Shown here: positions 53,371-62,666 of the stretch, piece by piece
Numbering within the stretch: the stretch's first letter is position 1
Layout: each line of letters begins with the position of its first letter
From: Ferrigenium kumadai
GTDB taxonomy: Bacteria > Pseudomonadota > Gammaproteobacteria > Burkholderiales > Gallionellaceae
Assembly (NCBI RefSeq): GCF_018324385.1
Contig: NZ_AP019536.1
Span: 1,674,001-1,738,000, forward strand
Direction: 5' to 3'
DNA length: 64,000 nucleotides
Notes under the pieces: model-generated
Database searches by the model: none
What the model saw: only the letters and a program-made list of their open reading frames with translations
Told to the model about the DNA's origin: nothing
Made by a program: the position numbers and the translations under genes

Positions 53371-55206
53371 ATGGCAATGCTCTCAAAACCACTGGTGCGA
53401 ATCACCATGCTGTTCCTCCTGCTGGCCGTCGTCGAGACCGGCTGGCTGCATACGCTCCGTCCGCTGGAAAACAGGCTATCCGATCTCTTCGTACGCCAGC
53501 AGGCGCAACACCTGGAGCCCGACCCGCAGATCGTCATCGTTGACATCGACGATGCCAGCCTCGCGCGCATGCAGGACGTCGCCGGTAACTGGCCGTGGCC
53601 GCGCGCGGTGCACGGCGAATTGGTGCGCGGCATCGCGGCGCAGCATCCCGCGGCCATCGTGTTCGACATCCTGTTCAGCGAACGCGACCAGTACCGTCCG
53701 GAGAGCGACCGTCAGTTCAATGAAGCGTTGGGAGCTAGCGACAATATCTACTTCCCGATGATACGGCGCGACCCGGTGCTGGACGCCAAGGGGGCGCCGC
53801 TGGCGCAGATCGCGCCCATGCTGGGACTGACGCGCACGGACAAGGCCGCCCCGGATGCGCGCGTTGCGCTGCTGCCGCCGCTGGCCATCGACCCGCGCCA
53901 CTGGCGCAGTGGCACCATCAACTTCGAGGAAGACGCCGACGGCGTGGGACGGCGCTACCAGCTTTACACCGACGTGCGCGGCTGGCTGATCCCGTCGCTG
54001 CCCGCAAGGGTGGCCGCCGACCTCGGCTACCCGGTGCCGCATCAGGACGACATGATCCTCGCATGGCGCGGCAAGGCACGCTCCTTCCGGCATATTTCCT
54101 ATGCCGAGCTGTACGAGGACTTCGGCCGCGAGCATCCGTTGCGCCCGCGCGACGAATTCACCGGCAAGATCGTCGTCGTCGGCACGGCCGCCAGCGGCCT
54201 GCACGACGTGCGTGTGACGCCCGTCGCCAGCCTGTATCCCGGCATGGAGATACTGGCGACCGCGCTGGACAACCTGAAGAACCGGCGCATGATGCAAGCG
54301 GCGCCGCAGTGGTTCGCCCCCCTGCTCGCATTCGCACTGATAGTCGCGCTGGGCGCCGCCTTCCTGCGTGGAACGAACGCGCTGCGTGCAGGACTTAGGC
54401 TGGCTGTGGCTTCGATGCTGCTGCTGGGCGGCAGCTACCTCGCGACGGGGCGGCTTTACCTGCTGCCGGTATTGGCACCACTGCTGCTGGCCTGGGCCTG
54501 CTATTTCTCCTGCGCGCTCGCGGAGTACCTGCGCGAACGCCGTTCGCGCGAGCAGGCAGTGCAGATGTTCAGCCGCTTCGTGAACCCGCATGTAGTCAAG
54601 GAGCTGATCGCCCACGGAGGCCTCAACCGAGCGGGCGAAAGCCGCCAGATCACGGTGCTGTTCTCCGACATCCGCGGTTTCACCACGCTGTCGGAGCGCC
54701 ACACGCCGCAGGAGGTCGTCGCACTGCTCAACCGCTATTTCAGCCTGCAGGTCGAGGTCATCTTCCGCCACGGCGGCTCGCTGGACAAGTTCATCGGCGA
54801 CGCCATCATGGCCTTCTGGGGCGCGCCGCTGGACGATGCGGAGCATGCGCGCCACGCGGTGGAGGCAGCGCTGGAGATGGCTGAGGTACTGCAACGCTTC
54901 AAGCAGGAGATCGGCGAGAGCGAACCCGGATTCGACGTCGGCATCGGTATCCATTCCGGCCCCGCGGTGGTGGGCCTGATCGGTTCGGAGCAGCGGCGCG
55001 AATACACCGCCATCGGCGACACGGTGAACCTCGCCAGCCGCATCGAAGGATTGACCAAGGGCGTGTCGCGCATCCTCGTCTCGCGCGACACGAAGGAACT
55101 GTGCGGCGACGCATTTGACTTCCAATCCTTCGGTTCGTATAAGGTCAAGGGCCGGGAGCAGGAAGTCGAACTGTTTGCACCAACGTTGAGGAGGAACAAA
55201 CCATGA
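53371..55206 (+). CDS. CHASE2-domain class III adenylate cyclase
   Basis: The product has 611 residues: an N-terminal span, an extracytoplasmic CHASE2 sensor (about 30-300, with VIVDIDDASL and WPWPRAVHGELV), three adjacent spans (about 312-385) and a C-terminal class III cyclase domain (about 415-600). The metal residues are Asp433 (FSDIRGF) and Asp477 (FIGDAIMAF); Lys473 and the Thr of YTAIGDTVNLASR specify ATP, so cAMP is the likely product. The ATG at 53371 or 53377 is the start. It heads a four-gene operon. Confidence 0.93.
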   Translation: MAMLSKPLVRITMLFLLLAVVETGWLHTLRPLENRLSDLFVRQQAQHLEPDPQIVIVDIDDASLARMQDVAGNWPWPRAVHGELVRGIAAQHPAAIVFDILFSERDQYRPESDRQFNEALGASDNIYFPMIRRDPVLDAKGAPLAQIAPMLGLTRTDKAAPDARVALLPPLAIDPRHWRSGTINFEEDADGVGRRYQLYTDVRGWLIPSLPARVAADLGYPVPHQDDMILAWRGKARSFRHISYAELYEDFGREHPLRPRDEFTGKIVVVGTAASGLHDVRVTPVASLYPGMEILATALDNLKNRRMMQAAPQWFAPLLAFALIVALGAAFLRGTNALRAGLRLAVASMLLLGGSYLATGRLYLLPVLAPLLLAWACYFSCALAEYLRERRSREQAVQMFSRFVNPHVVKELIAHGGLNRAGESRQITVLFSDIRGFTTLSERHTPQEVVALLNRYFSLQVEVIFRHGGSLDKFIGDAIMAFWGAPLDDAEHARHAVEAALEMAEVLQRFKQEIGESEPGFDVGIGIHSGPAVVGLIGSEQRREYTAIGDTVNLASRIEGLTKGVSRILVSRDTKELCGDAFDFQSFGSYKVKGREQEVELFAPTLRRNKP

Positions 55207-55697
55207 GATGGTTGCTCGCATTCTGTCTGGCATGGAGCGTATCCGCCGCGCACGCGGCCGAAATCGCCTACACCGTGCGCCCCACCGAAATAAAAGCCAA
55301 ACCGTTCTCCGATGCAGCCACGCTGTCCAGCCTGCCACAAAGCAGCCGGGTCGAGGTGATCGCGCGGAAGTCGGGCTGGATGCAGATCAGATCCGACGGC
55401 GCAACGGGCTGGGTGAGGATGCTGAGCCTGCGCTTCGGCGATGCCGCCGCGCAGAAAAAGTCCGGCGACAGCGGACTGGGAGCGCTGTTCAGCGTCGCCA
55501 CCACCGGCGGCAGCGGCAGCACAGTGTCCACCGGCGTACGCGGCCTTTCCGAAGAGAAACTGAAGAATCCGCAACCCAACCCTCAGGCGATGAAGGAATT
55601 GCAGCGCTACGCGGCCAGCAGGCAGGAAGCGCTGAACTTCGGCAAGTCGGGCAAGCTGGCGACGCACCGGATCGACTACCTGCCTCCGGCGAAATGA
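55203..55697 (+). CDS. Secreted SH3-domain protein
   Basis: The 164-residue product has a signal peptide (RWLLAFCLAWSVSAAHA) and a bacterial SH3 domain (about 20-80, AYTVRPTEIKAKPFSDAATL and GWMQIRSDGATGWVRML). A Gly/Ser linker and a basic tail follow. It may bind peptidoglycan or partner proteins. ATG overlaps the cyclase stop by 4 bp and the M48 protease gene follows after 10 bp. Confidence 0.88.
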   Translation: MRWLLAFCLAWSVSAAHAAEIAYTVRPTEIKAKPFSDAATLSSLPQSSRVEVIARKSGWMQIRSDGATGWVRMLSLRFGDAAAQKKSGDSGLGALFSVATTGGSGSTVSTGVRGLSEEKLKNPQPNPQAMKELQRYAASRQEALNFGKSGKLATHRIDYLPPAK

Positions 55698-55707
55698 GGA
55701 GAATGAA

Positions 55708-56568
55708 ATGAACCGCAAACTCATATCCATCGTTTTCCTGTGCAGTTTCGCCTCCTCCGCGCTTGCCTTCGACCTGGGCGACATCGACGTAGGCAAGGCG
55801 CTGGACAGTCTGAAAAAAGCGCAGCAGGCATCCGCCGACATCGATGAGTCGAAAGAGATCCAACTGGGCGGCGGCATCGCCAGCAACCTGCTGGGCGCCG
55901 CACCGCTGCTGAAGAACCAGCGCGTCCAGAAGTACGTGAACGACGTAGGTATGTGGCTCGCACTGCAGACCGAGCGCCCCAACCTGCCGTGGCGTTTCGG
56001 CGTGCTGGACGACAATGACGTCAATGCCTTCGCCGCACCCGGCGGCTATGTCTTCGTCACCAGGGGGCTGCTCGCGCAGATGAGGAGCGAAGCGGAACTG
56101 GCCGGCGTGCTGGCGCACGAGATGTCGCACATCCTGCGCAAGCATTACTTGGAGGCGATCAAGAAGGGGGCGCGCACCGGCCTGATGGCGGAGTTCGCGG
56201 GAGAGGCCCTGAAGGGCGGAGGCGCAGACCCCGCATTCAACAAGCTGGTCAGCGCGGGCACTGAAGTCTATGCGCGCGGCCTCGACAAGGAAGACGAGTT
56301 CGAGGCCGACCGCATGGGCGTGGTGATCGCCACGCGCGCGGGCTATGACCCCTACGGCCTGCCCACCGTGCTACAGACCCTGCAGGGAATGAACGTGCAG
56401 GACTCCAGCCTGGCTCTGCTGTTCAAGACCCACCCTGCATTGGGCGAGCGCCTGAGCCTGCTGGACCGGCTGATGTACGGCCAGTTCGACCGCTACGAGA
56501 ACCAGCCCGACCACGCGCGGCGCTTCATGGCGGTGATGGGCAATACCGGCATCCTGTTCCACAGGTAG
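55708..56568 (+). CDS. M48 family metalloprotease (periplasmic)
   Basis: This 286-residue protein has a signal peptide and an M48 domain: the zinc site HEMSH (His137, Glu138, His141) and the third ligand in EFEADRMGV. Mature members such as BepA/LoiP act in outer-membrane quality control. There are no TPR repeats, so it resembles the shorter LoiP-like type. It is co-operonic with the CHASE2 cyclase and SH3 gene. Confidence 0.92.
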   Translation: MNRKLISIVFLCSFASSALAFDLGDIDVGKALDSLKKAQQASADIDESKEIQLGGGIASNLLGAAPLLKNQRVQKYVNDVGMWLALQTERPNLPWRFGVLDDNDVNAFAAPGGYVFVTRGLLAQMRSEAELAGVLAHEMSHILRKHYLEAIKKGARTGLMAEFAGEALKGGGADPAFNKLVSAGTEVYARGLDKEDEFEADRMGVVIATRAGYDPYGLPTVLQTLQGMNVQDSSLALLFKTHPALGERLSLLDRLMYGQFDRYENQPDHARRFMAVMGNTGILFHR

Positions 56569-56615
56569 CTGACACCGCCGAATCCGCACTTCAACCCGAC
56601 ACGAAGGAGATCATC

Positions 56616-57068
56616 GTGAAAAAGACATTGCCGATCAGCCTCGCCCTGCTCTGGGGCGCGTTCGCTCCCGCAGCCTTTGCCGAGCAGGGCGAATGGTGGG
56701 AAATCTCCAGCAAGACCGAGATGCCCGACATGCCCTTCAGCATCCCCGCGACGACCACCAGGGTCTGCCTCGCCAAAGCCACGACGCACAATCCGCCCCA
56801 GGCGATGCAGGACAAGACTTGCAAGATGACAAACATCTCGACGTCCGGCAACAAGACCACGTGGAAGATGCACTGCGTCCGCAACGGCGAGGTGACGAAC
56901 GGCAGCGGCGAATTCACAGGCACCCCGGACAACTACCAGGGCGTGACGCGCCTCTCCGGCACCACGGGCGGAAACCCCGTCAACATGACCAGCACGTACC
57001 GCGGCAAGCGCGTCGGCCCGGCCTGCGATACCTCGCAGCTCCCGCAGAATATCGGCGGCAAAAAATAG
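56616..57068 (+). CDS. DUF3617 family periplasmic protein
   Basis: The product has 150 residues with a signal peptide (KKTLPISLALLWGAFAPAAFA) and the DUF3617 pattern GEWWEISSKTEMPDMPFSIPA with four or more Cys (VCLAK, DKTCKM, MHCVRNGE, GPACD). The role is unknown; the Cys may form disulfides. The start is GTG 56616 with GAAGGAGA nine bases upstream. It is the last gene of the cyclase operon. Confidence 0.88.
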   Translation: MKKTLPISLALLWGAFAPAAFAEQGEWWEISSKTEMPDMPFSIPATTTRVCLAKATTHNPPQAMQDKTCKMTNISTSGNKTTWKMHCVRNGEVTNGSGEFTGTPDNYQGVTRLSGTTGGNPVNMTSTYRGKRVGPACDTSQLPQNIGGKK

Positions 57069-57127
57069 TTCGCAAGAACTGCGAACTCAAGACAACATCC
57101 GAAGGAACGCGGAATTTTGAGCGTCTA

Positions 57128-57763
57128 TTACTCGCCGTAGCGCAGTTCGGTGAACTGCCGCCGGGCATCGCTCAGTTCTTCCGCATTCAGCAACACCGGA
57201 CCGCCCGACTGCAGCGTGCGCAGATAGAGTTCGCACAACGTCTCGACCTCGACCGCGAGCTTGAATGCATCGAGCAGGTTCCTGCCCGCGGCGATCATGC
57301 CGTGGTTCGCCAGCAGGCAGGCACGGCGGTCCTGCATCGCCTCCAGCACCGTATCGGATAACGCCTGCGTGCCGAAGGTCGCATAGCCGGAACAGCGGAT
57401 GCTGTCGCCGCCCGCCATCAGGATCATGTAATGGAACGAAGGGATGTCGCGGCGCATGCACGCCAGCGCGGTCGCGGCGACGGAATGGGTATGGATCACC
57501 GCGCCGAATTCGGGACGCTGCGAGAAGATGTCGCGGTGGAACAGCCATTCGCTGGATGGCTTGCGGCGGCCGTGCGCCTTGCCCTGCGCATCGACGAACA
57601 CCATGTCGTCCCCGGTCAGCCCCGCCCCCATGCCGGAGGGCGTGATGAGCATGCCGTCCTCATGGCGCGCGCTGAGGTTGCCGGATGAGCCGCGGTTCAG
57701 CCCCTGGTCGTCTAGCCGCTTTGCGATGCGCGCGAGCTCGCCGCGCAACTGGTTCTCGTTCAT
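57128..57763 (-). CDS. Class II aldolase, candidate methylthio-/deoxyribulose-1-phosphate aldolase (Ald2-type)
   Basis: The 211-residue product has the fuculose-1-phosphate aldolase pattern ([45 protein letters not shown] with zinc His residues, [17 protein letters not shown]) rather than that of the MtnB dehydratase. Next to mtnA it would split 5-methylthioribulose-1-phosphate or 5-deoxyribulose-1-phosphate into DHAP and an aldehyde, as described for the DHAP shunt. The assignment rests on context. ATG 57763 overlaps the mtnA stop by 4 bp. Confidence 0.85.
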   Translation of the reverse strand: MNENQLRGELARIAKRLDDQGLNRGSSGNLSARHEDGMLITPSGMGAGLTGDDMVFVDAQGKAHGRRKPSSEWLFHRDIFSQRPEFGAVIHTHSVAATALACMRRDIPSFHYMILMAGGDSIRCSGYATFGTQALSDTVLEAMQDRRACLLANHGMIAAGRNLLDAFKLAVEVETLCELYLRTLQSGGPVLLNAEELSDARRQFTELRYGE

Positions 57764-58848
57764 TTCAGTGCCTCCATCGCCCCGGCGTTCGCTTTCACGA
57801 CGCCGCGTTCGGTGATCAGCCCCGTCACCAGCCGCGCAGGCGTGACATCGAATCCGTAGTTCGCGGCACGTGCACCCTGCGGAGTGACCTGCACCGTGCG
57901 CACCTGGCCGTCTTCGCACAGACCGGAGATGTGCGTCACCTCTTCCGGTGCGCGCTCCTCGATGGGGATCTCCTGCACGCCGTCCTGCAGCGTCCAGTCC
58001 ACGGTCGGCGTCGGCAGCGCGACATAGAACGGCACGCCGTTGTCGTGCGCAGCCAATGCCTTGAGATAAGTGCCGATCTTGTTGCATACGTCGCCGCGCG
58101 CGGTCACGCGGTCGGTGCCGACGATGACCATGTCCACCAACCCATGCTGCATCAAATGGCCGCCCGCGTTGTCGACGATGACGGTGTGGGGCACGCCGTG
58201 CTGCCCCAGCTCCCATGCAGTGAGGCTCGCGCCCTGGTTGCGCGGACGCGTCTCGTCCACCCATACATGCAGTGGAATGCCCGCGTCGAACGCTGCATAG
58301 ATGGGTGCCAGCGCCGTGCCCCAGTCCACCGTCGCGAGCCAGCCCGCGTTGCAGTGGGTCAGGACGTTGACCACACCGCTGCGGCCGTCGCGCTGCTTGG
58401 CCTCGCGCATCGCACGGAACAGTTCGGCGCCATGGCGGCCGATGCTTGCGTTGATCTCCACGTCCTCGTCCGCGATGCGCGCCGCTTCCCGCCAAGCCGC
58501 CTCGGCGCGCTCGGCTTCGGGCAACGGTGCGAGGAAGGCGCGCATGCGCTCCACTCCCCAGCGCAAGTTCACCGCCGTCGGACGCGCCGCGAGCAGCACG
58601 CCGCAACTCGCCTCAAGCGCCGCATCCGAAGCATGGTGCCGCATCGACAGCGCCACACCGTAAGCCGCCGTCACGCCGATCAAAGGCGCGCCGCGCACCC
58701 ACATGTCGCGTATCGCCCGCTCCGCGTCGCGCATGTTCTCCAGCCGCACCGTGACGAACTCGTGCGGAAGTCTGGTCTGGTCGATGATCTCCACCGCATG
58801 GTCGGCGGTGGGCCAGATGGTGCGATAGGGTTTGCCGTTAACTTGCAT
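57760..58848 (-). CDS. mtnA: S-methyl-5-thioribose-1-phosphate isomerase MtnA
   Basis: The 362-residue product has the eIF2B-like isomerase fold with the active-site segments [42 protein letters not shown] (Cys) and [24 protein letters not shown] (Asp). It converts methylthioribose-1-phosphate to methylthioribulose-1-phosphate, and also handles 5-deoxyribose-1-phosphate in some organisms. Its ATG overlaps the apt stop by one base. Confidence 0.95.
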   Translation of the reverse strand: MQVNGKPYRTIWPTADHAVEIIDQTRLPHEFVTVRLENMRDAERAIRDMWVRGAPLIGVTAAYGVALSMRHHASDAALEASCGVLLAARPTAVNLRWGVERMRAFLAPLPEAERAEAAWREAARIADEDVEINASIGRHGAELFRAMREAKQRDGRSGVVNVLTHCNAGWLATVDWGTALAPIYAAFDAGIPLHVWVDETRPRNQGASLTAWELGQHGVPHTVIVDNAGGHLMQHGLVDMVIVGTDRVTARGDVCNKIGTYLKALAAHDNGVPFYVALPTPTVDWTLQDGVQEIPIEERAPEEVTHISGLCEDGQVRTVQVTPQGARAANYGFDVTPARLVTGLITERGVVKANAGAMEALK

Positions 58849-59375
58849 CAGTCACCCTCGAATTCGCACAGCGCGAATACTTTCTGCCCCAGTTTCTCCA
58901 GCCTCGCGCGGCCGCCGATGTCCGGCAGGTCGATGACGAAGGCGCATTCCACCACCTCGCCTCCCATGTCCTCGATCAGGCCGACGGCGGCCTCCGCCGT
59001 GCCACCGGTGGCGATGAGGTCGTCCACCAGCAGCACGCGGTCGCCCGTCCGGATCGCGTCGACGTGGATCTCGATGCGATCGCTGCCGTACTCAAGCTGG
59101 TAGTCGCGCCCCACCGTCTCGGCGGGCAACTTACCGCGCTTGCGGATGGGGACGAACCCCAGACCCAGTTCATAGGCGAGCGGCGTGCCGACGATGAAGC
59201 CGCGCGACTCGATGCCGACCACCTTGTCGATCTTCATGTCCTTGTAGCGGTGGGCGAGCTCCTGCACGGTGGCGCGCAGGCCGACGGAGTCCTTCAGCAA
59301 CGTGGTGATGTCACGGAACATGATCCCCTGATGGGGATAGTGCGGGATGGTGCGAATTCTGGACTTAATGGTCAT
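58848..59375 (-). CDS. apt: Adenine phosphoribosyltransferase Apt
   Basis: This 175-residue enzyme carries the PRPP-binding motif [17 protein letters not shown] and [31 protein letters not shown], both typical of bacterial Apt. It converts adenine plus PRPP to AMP. Here it recycles the adenine released by the neighbouring MtnP, 9 bp upstream. The gene is within a five-gene operon. Confidence 0.96.
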   Translation of the reverse strand: MTIKSRIRTIPHYPHQGIMFRDITTLLKDSVGLRATVQELAHRYKDMKIDKVVGIESRGFIVGTPLAYELGLGFVPIRKRGKLPAETVGRDYQLEYGSDRIEIHVDAIRTGDRVLLVDDLIATGGTAEAAVGLIEDMGGEVVECAFVIDLPDIGGRARLEKLGQKVFALCEFEGD

Positions 59376-59384
59376 GGCTTTCCT

Positions 59385-60248
59385 TTAGCGGTTGAGTATG
59401 CGGCCCGCGACTGCGGACAGTTTCTCGATCAGCTCGGGATCGCGCGCCTCGGGCGCGGTGAGGATGGCGTACTGCAAGGCATGGCGGCAACCGCACTCAC
59501 AGCCTGCCGCGTCGTTCTGGACGCGCGGCGCGACACTCTTGACCAGGCCGCGCGCACGGTCGGCATTCTCCAGCAGCACCTTGACGATGGCCTCTACCGT
59601 CACATGGTCGTGATCGGGATGCCAGCAGTCGTAGTCGGTGACCATCGCCACGGTCGCGTAGCAGAGCTCGGCCTCGCGCGCGAGCTTGGCTTCCGGCATG
59701 TTGGTCATGCCGATCACGTCGCAGCCCCACGAGCGGTATAGCTCCGACTCGGCGAGACTGGAGAACTGCATCCCTTCCATCACCAGATAGGTGCCGCCGC
59801 GCACCACGTTGATCTCCATCTGCCGCGCGGCGGCCTCGAGATGGTCGCCGAGACGCTTGCATACCGGGCGTGCCATCGACACGTGCGCAACCATTCCGCT
59901 GCCGAAGAAGCTCTTCTCCCGCGCGAAGGTGCGGTCGATGAACTGGTCGACGATGACGAAGGTGCCCGGTGCGAGGTGTTCGCGCAGCGAGCCGACCGCG
60001 CTCACCGAAACGACATCGGTCACGCCAAGCCGCTTCAATGCATCGATGTTGGCGCGGAAGTTGATGTCTGACGGCGAGATGCGGTGACCACGGCCGTGGC
60101 GCGGCAGGAAGGCGATGGACTCGCCGTTCAGTTCGCCCATCAGAACCTCGTCCGATGGCTCGCCGAATGACGACTCCGCCTTCACCCAACGGGTGTTCTC
60201 CAACCCTTCGATGTTATAGACACCGCTGCCGCCGATGATGCCCAGCAT
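59385..60248 (-). CDS. mtnP: S-methyl-5'-thioadenosine phosphorylase MtnP
   Basis: The product has 287 residues with the PNP/MTAP pattern: MLGIIGGSGVYNIEGLENT at the start, FLPRHGRGHRISPSDINFRANIDALKRLGV and EGMQFSSLAESELYRSWGCDVIGMTNMPEAKLAREAE. It cleaves MTA, and often 5'-deoxyadenosine, to adenine and the ribose-1-phosphate. GGGGAGAGGAA precedes ATG 60248. Its gene lies 21 bp after alr. Confidence 0.95.
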   Translation of the reverse strand: MLGIIGGSGVYNIEGLENTRWVKAESSFGEPSDEVLMGELNGESIAFLPRHGRGHRISPSDINFRANIDALKRLGVTDVVSVSAVGSLREHLAPGTFVIVDQFIDRTFAREKSFFGSGMVAHVSMARPVCKRLGDHLEAAARQMEINVVRGGTYLVMEGMQFSSLAESELYRSWGCDVIGMTNMPEAKLAREAELCYATVAMVTDYDCWHPDHDHVTVEAIVKVLLENADRARGLVKSVAPRVQNDAAGCECGCRHALQYAILTAPEARDPELIEKLSAVAGRILNR

Positions 60249-60269
60249 GTTTCCTCTCCCCTGAAATGA

Positions 60270-61334
60270 TTAGCGTGTCACGACCGGCACGCGCGCGGTC
60301 AGCGCGCAGGTCAATTCATAACTGATCGTGCCTGCAGCATGTGCGACCTCCTCGACCGGCATGCCCTCTCCCCACAGCACGACGCTGCTGCCGACGCCCG
60401 CCTGGGGCAAGGCACTCAGGTCGGCGAACAGCATATCCATCGAGACGCGGCCCAGCGTGCGCGTGCGCTGCCCGTCCACCAGGAGGGGCGTGCCCGTCGG
60501 TGCGTGGCGCGGGTAGCCGTCGGCGTAGCCGCAGGCGACGATACCGATGCGCATCGAATGTTCGGCGCGGAACAGCGAGCCGTAACCCACCTCGTCACCC
60601 GCGCGCAGTTCCTGCACGGCGATGATGCGGCTGCTCAGGGTCATCACCGGTTTCAGGCCGAGCTGCTGCGCGCTGGTCTCGGCGAACGGCGAAGCACCGT
60701 ACAGCATGATGCCGGGACGCACCCAGTCGCCGTGCGCCTGCGGATAGCGCAGCAAGGCCGCGGAATTCGACAGCGAACGCGCTGCGCGGTAGCTGCCGGC
60801 GACATCATTGAACAGCGCCAGCGGCGCCGCGATGCCGCGCGCCTCGTCGGCATTGGCGAAATGGGTCATCAGCGTGATGTCGCGCACCGCACGGTGGCGG
60901 CGCAGCCGCTCCATCGCCTGCGCCACCTGTTGCGGCGCGAAACCGAGCCGGTTCATGCCGGTGTTGACCTTGAGCCACACGTCCAACGCGCCGCGCTTGG
61001 GGCAAGCGTCCAGCAGCGCGATCTGCCAGTCGCTGTGGATCACACAGCTCACCCCGTGCTCGGCGGCCAGCACCATGTCCTCGGCGTCGAAGTAGCCTTC
61101 CAGCAGCAGGATGGCCTGCCGGTAGCCCGCATCGCGCAGCCGCAGCGCATCGCGGATATCCAGCAGCGCATAGCCGTCCGCATCGGCAAGCGCCTCCGCC
61201 ACGCGCAAGAGACCGTGGCCGTAGCCTTCGGCTTTGATAACGGCCATGATGCGCGCACTCGTGGCGCGGCGCGCCACGCGAAGATTGTTCTCCAGTGCGC
61301 TGTGGTCGATAAGGGCTTGGATCGGGCGGGGCAT
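60270..61334 (-). CDS. alr: Alanine racemase
   Basis: The 354-residue PLP enzyme has the fold-type III pattern: IMAVIKAEGYGHGLLRVAEAL (PLP-binding Lys; the usual KANAYGHG is here KAEGYGHG), VWLKVNTGMNRLGF, and the catalytic Tyr region EVGYGSLFRA with SMRIGIVACGYADGYPR. It makes D-alanine for peptidoglycan. It is the first gene in this minus-strand operon, an unusual partner for MTA salvage genes. Confidence 0.95.
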   Translation of the reverse strand: MPRPIQALIDHSALENNLRVARRATSARIMAVIKAEGYGHGLLRVAEALADADGYALLDIRDALRLRDAGYRQAILLLEGYFDAEDMVLAAEHGVSCVIHSDWQIALLDACPKRGALDVWLKVNTGMNRLGFAPQQVAQAMERLRRHRAVRDITLMTHFANADEARGIAAPLALFNDVAGSYRAARSLSNSAALLRYPQAHGDWVRPGIMLYGASPFAETSAQQLGLKPVMTLSSRIIAVQELRAGDEVGYGSLFRAEHSMRIGIVACGYADGYPRHAPTGTPLLVDGQRTRTLGRVSMDMLFADLSALPQAGVGSSVVLWGEGMPVEEVAHAAGTISYELTCALTARVPVVTR

Positions 61335-61433
61335 GGAAACGGGGAACTGACAAGTGTTTTAGATAGACGCGAATGATAGCAGGGGCAATATTTTCATGTT
61401 ATAAAACGGCCTGATAAAAATATCCCCTGCTGA

Positions 61434-62663
61434 ATGAATCTCGGCTTCTACATCATCCTTGCGGCGCAGTTCTTGTCCGCGCTCGCAGACAATGCCCTGC
61501 TGTTTGCCGCCATCGCCCTGCTCAAGGACCTGAGCTCGCCGGCCTGGCACACGCCGGTATTGCAGCAGGGATTCATCGTCTCCTACATCATATTGGCACC
61601 GTTCGTCGGTGCGTTCGCCGACTCGCTACCCAAGGGGCGCGTGATGTTCATCAGCAACACCATCAAGCTATCCGGCTGTCTTGCCATGCTGGCCGGCGTC
61701 CATCCGCTGCTCGCCTACGGCCTGGTCGGACTTGGTGCTGCGGCCTACTCGCCCGCGAAATACGGCATCCTCACCGAATACCTGCCGCCCAGCCAGCTGG
61801 TCACGGCGAACAGCTGGATGGAGGGCCTGACCGTCGCCGCCATCGTGCTCGGCGCGGTGATCGGCGGCATCCTCATCACCCCCCACCTCGTCGCGCCGCT
61901 GGTGACGTCGCTGGACATCCCGCTGATCGACAGCGTGGCGAAGCTGGCAATAGCCGTCATCGTGCTGATCTACATCGCCGCCGCGGTGTTCAACCTCTAC
62001 ATCCCGCGGGTCGCCATCGAACACAAGCCGTTCGATACCAGCCCGGTCGCGCTGACCCGGGATTTCTGGCACTGCTTCAAGCTGCTGTGGAGAGACCCGC
62101 TGGGCCAGGTCTCGCTCGCGGTGACCACGCTGTTCTGGGGCGCGGGCGCCACACTGCGCCTGCTGCTCCTCGGCTGGGCCGCGGTGGCGCTGAACTACGA
62201 CATCGGAGAGGCCGCGAGACTCACCGCCTGGTTCGCCATCGGTATAGCCATCGGGTCAGTGCTGGCGGCGAAATACATCACGCTGGAGCATTCGGTGAAG
62301 GTGCTGCCGGTCGGCATCGCCATGGGCGTGGTCGTGCTGATGATGATCCCGATAACCAACAGCACGCTGGCAGTGCTGCTGCTGATCGTCATGGGTGCGA
62401 TGGGCGGCTATTTCGTGGTACCGATGAACGCGCTGCTGCAGCACCGCGGCCACCTGCTGATGGGCGCTGGCCGTTCCATCGCTGTGCAGAACTTCAACGA
62501 GAACCTGAGCATCTTCGTCATGCTGGGGCTGTACGCCGTGATGCAGAAGCTGGAACTGCACATCTATCTCATCATCCTGGTGTTCGGCCTGCTGCTGTCC
62601 GGCGTCATGGCCGCACTATACAAGCGCCACGGGCATGACCAGGACTCCGGCAAAGTCTTCTAG
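61434..62663 (+). CDS. lplT: Lysophospholipid transporter LplT
   Basis: This 409-residue MFS protein has 11-12 spans and the LplT start FYIILAAQFLSALADNALLFAAIALL with the conserved DNAL motif, then FVGAFADSLPKGRVMFISN (MFS motif A). LplT flips lysophospholipids inward for reacylation; in E. coli it is paired with the Aas acyltransferase, which is not next to it here. It is divergent from alr, and its stop lies 3 bp from the convergent GGDEF-EAL stop. Confidence 0.95.
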   Translation: MNLGFYIILAAQFLSALADNALLFAAIALLKDLSSPAWHTPVLQQGFIVSYIILAPFVGAFADSLPKGRVMFISNTIKLSGCLAMLAGVHPLLAYGLVGLGAAAYSPAKYGILTEYLPPSQLVTANSWMEGLTVAAIVLGAVIGGILITPHLVAPLVTSLDIPLIDSVAKLAIAVIVLIYIAAAVFNLYIPRVAIEHKPFDTSPVALTRDFWHCFKLLWRDPLGQVSLAVTTLFWGAGATLRLLLLGWAAVALNYDIGEAARLTAWFAIGIAIGSVLAAKYITLEHSVKVLPVGIAMGVVVLMMIPITNSTLAVLLLIVMGAMGGYFVVPMNALLQHRGHLLMGAGRSIAVQNFNENLSIFVMLGLYAVMQKLELHIYLIILVFGLLLSGVMAALYKRHGHDQDSGKVF

Positions 62664-62666
62664 CCG

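Noticed and set aside
53476-55338. About 620-codon open frame on the minus strand opposite the CHASE2 cyclase
   Set aside because: It contradicts the well-supported cyclase gene and has no recognisable domain.
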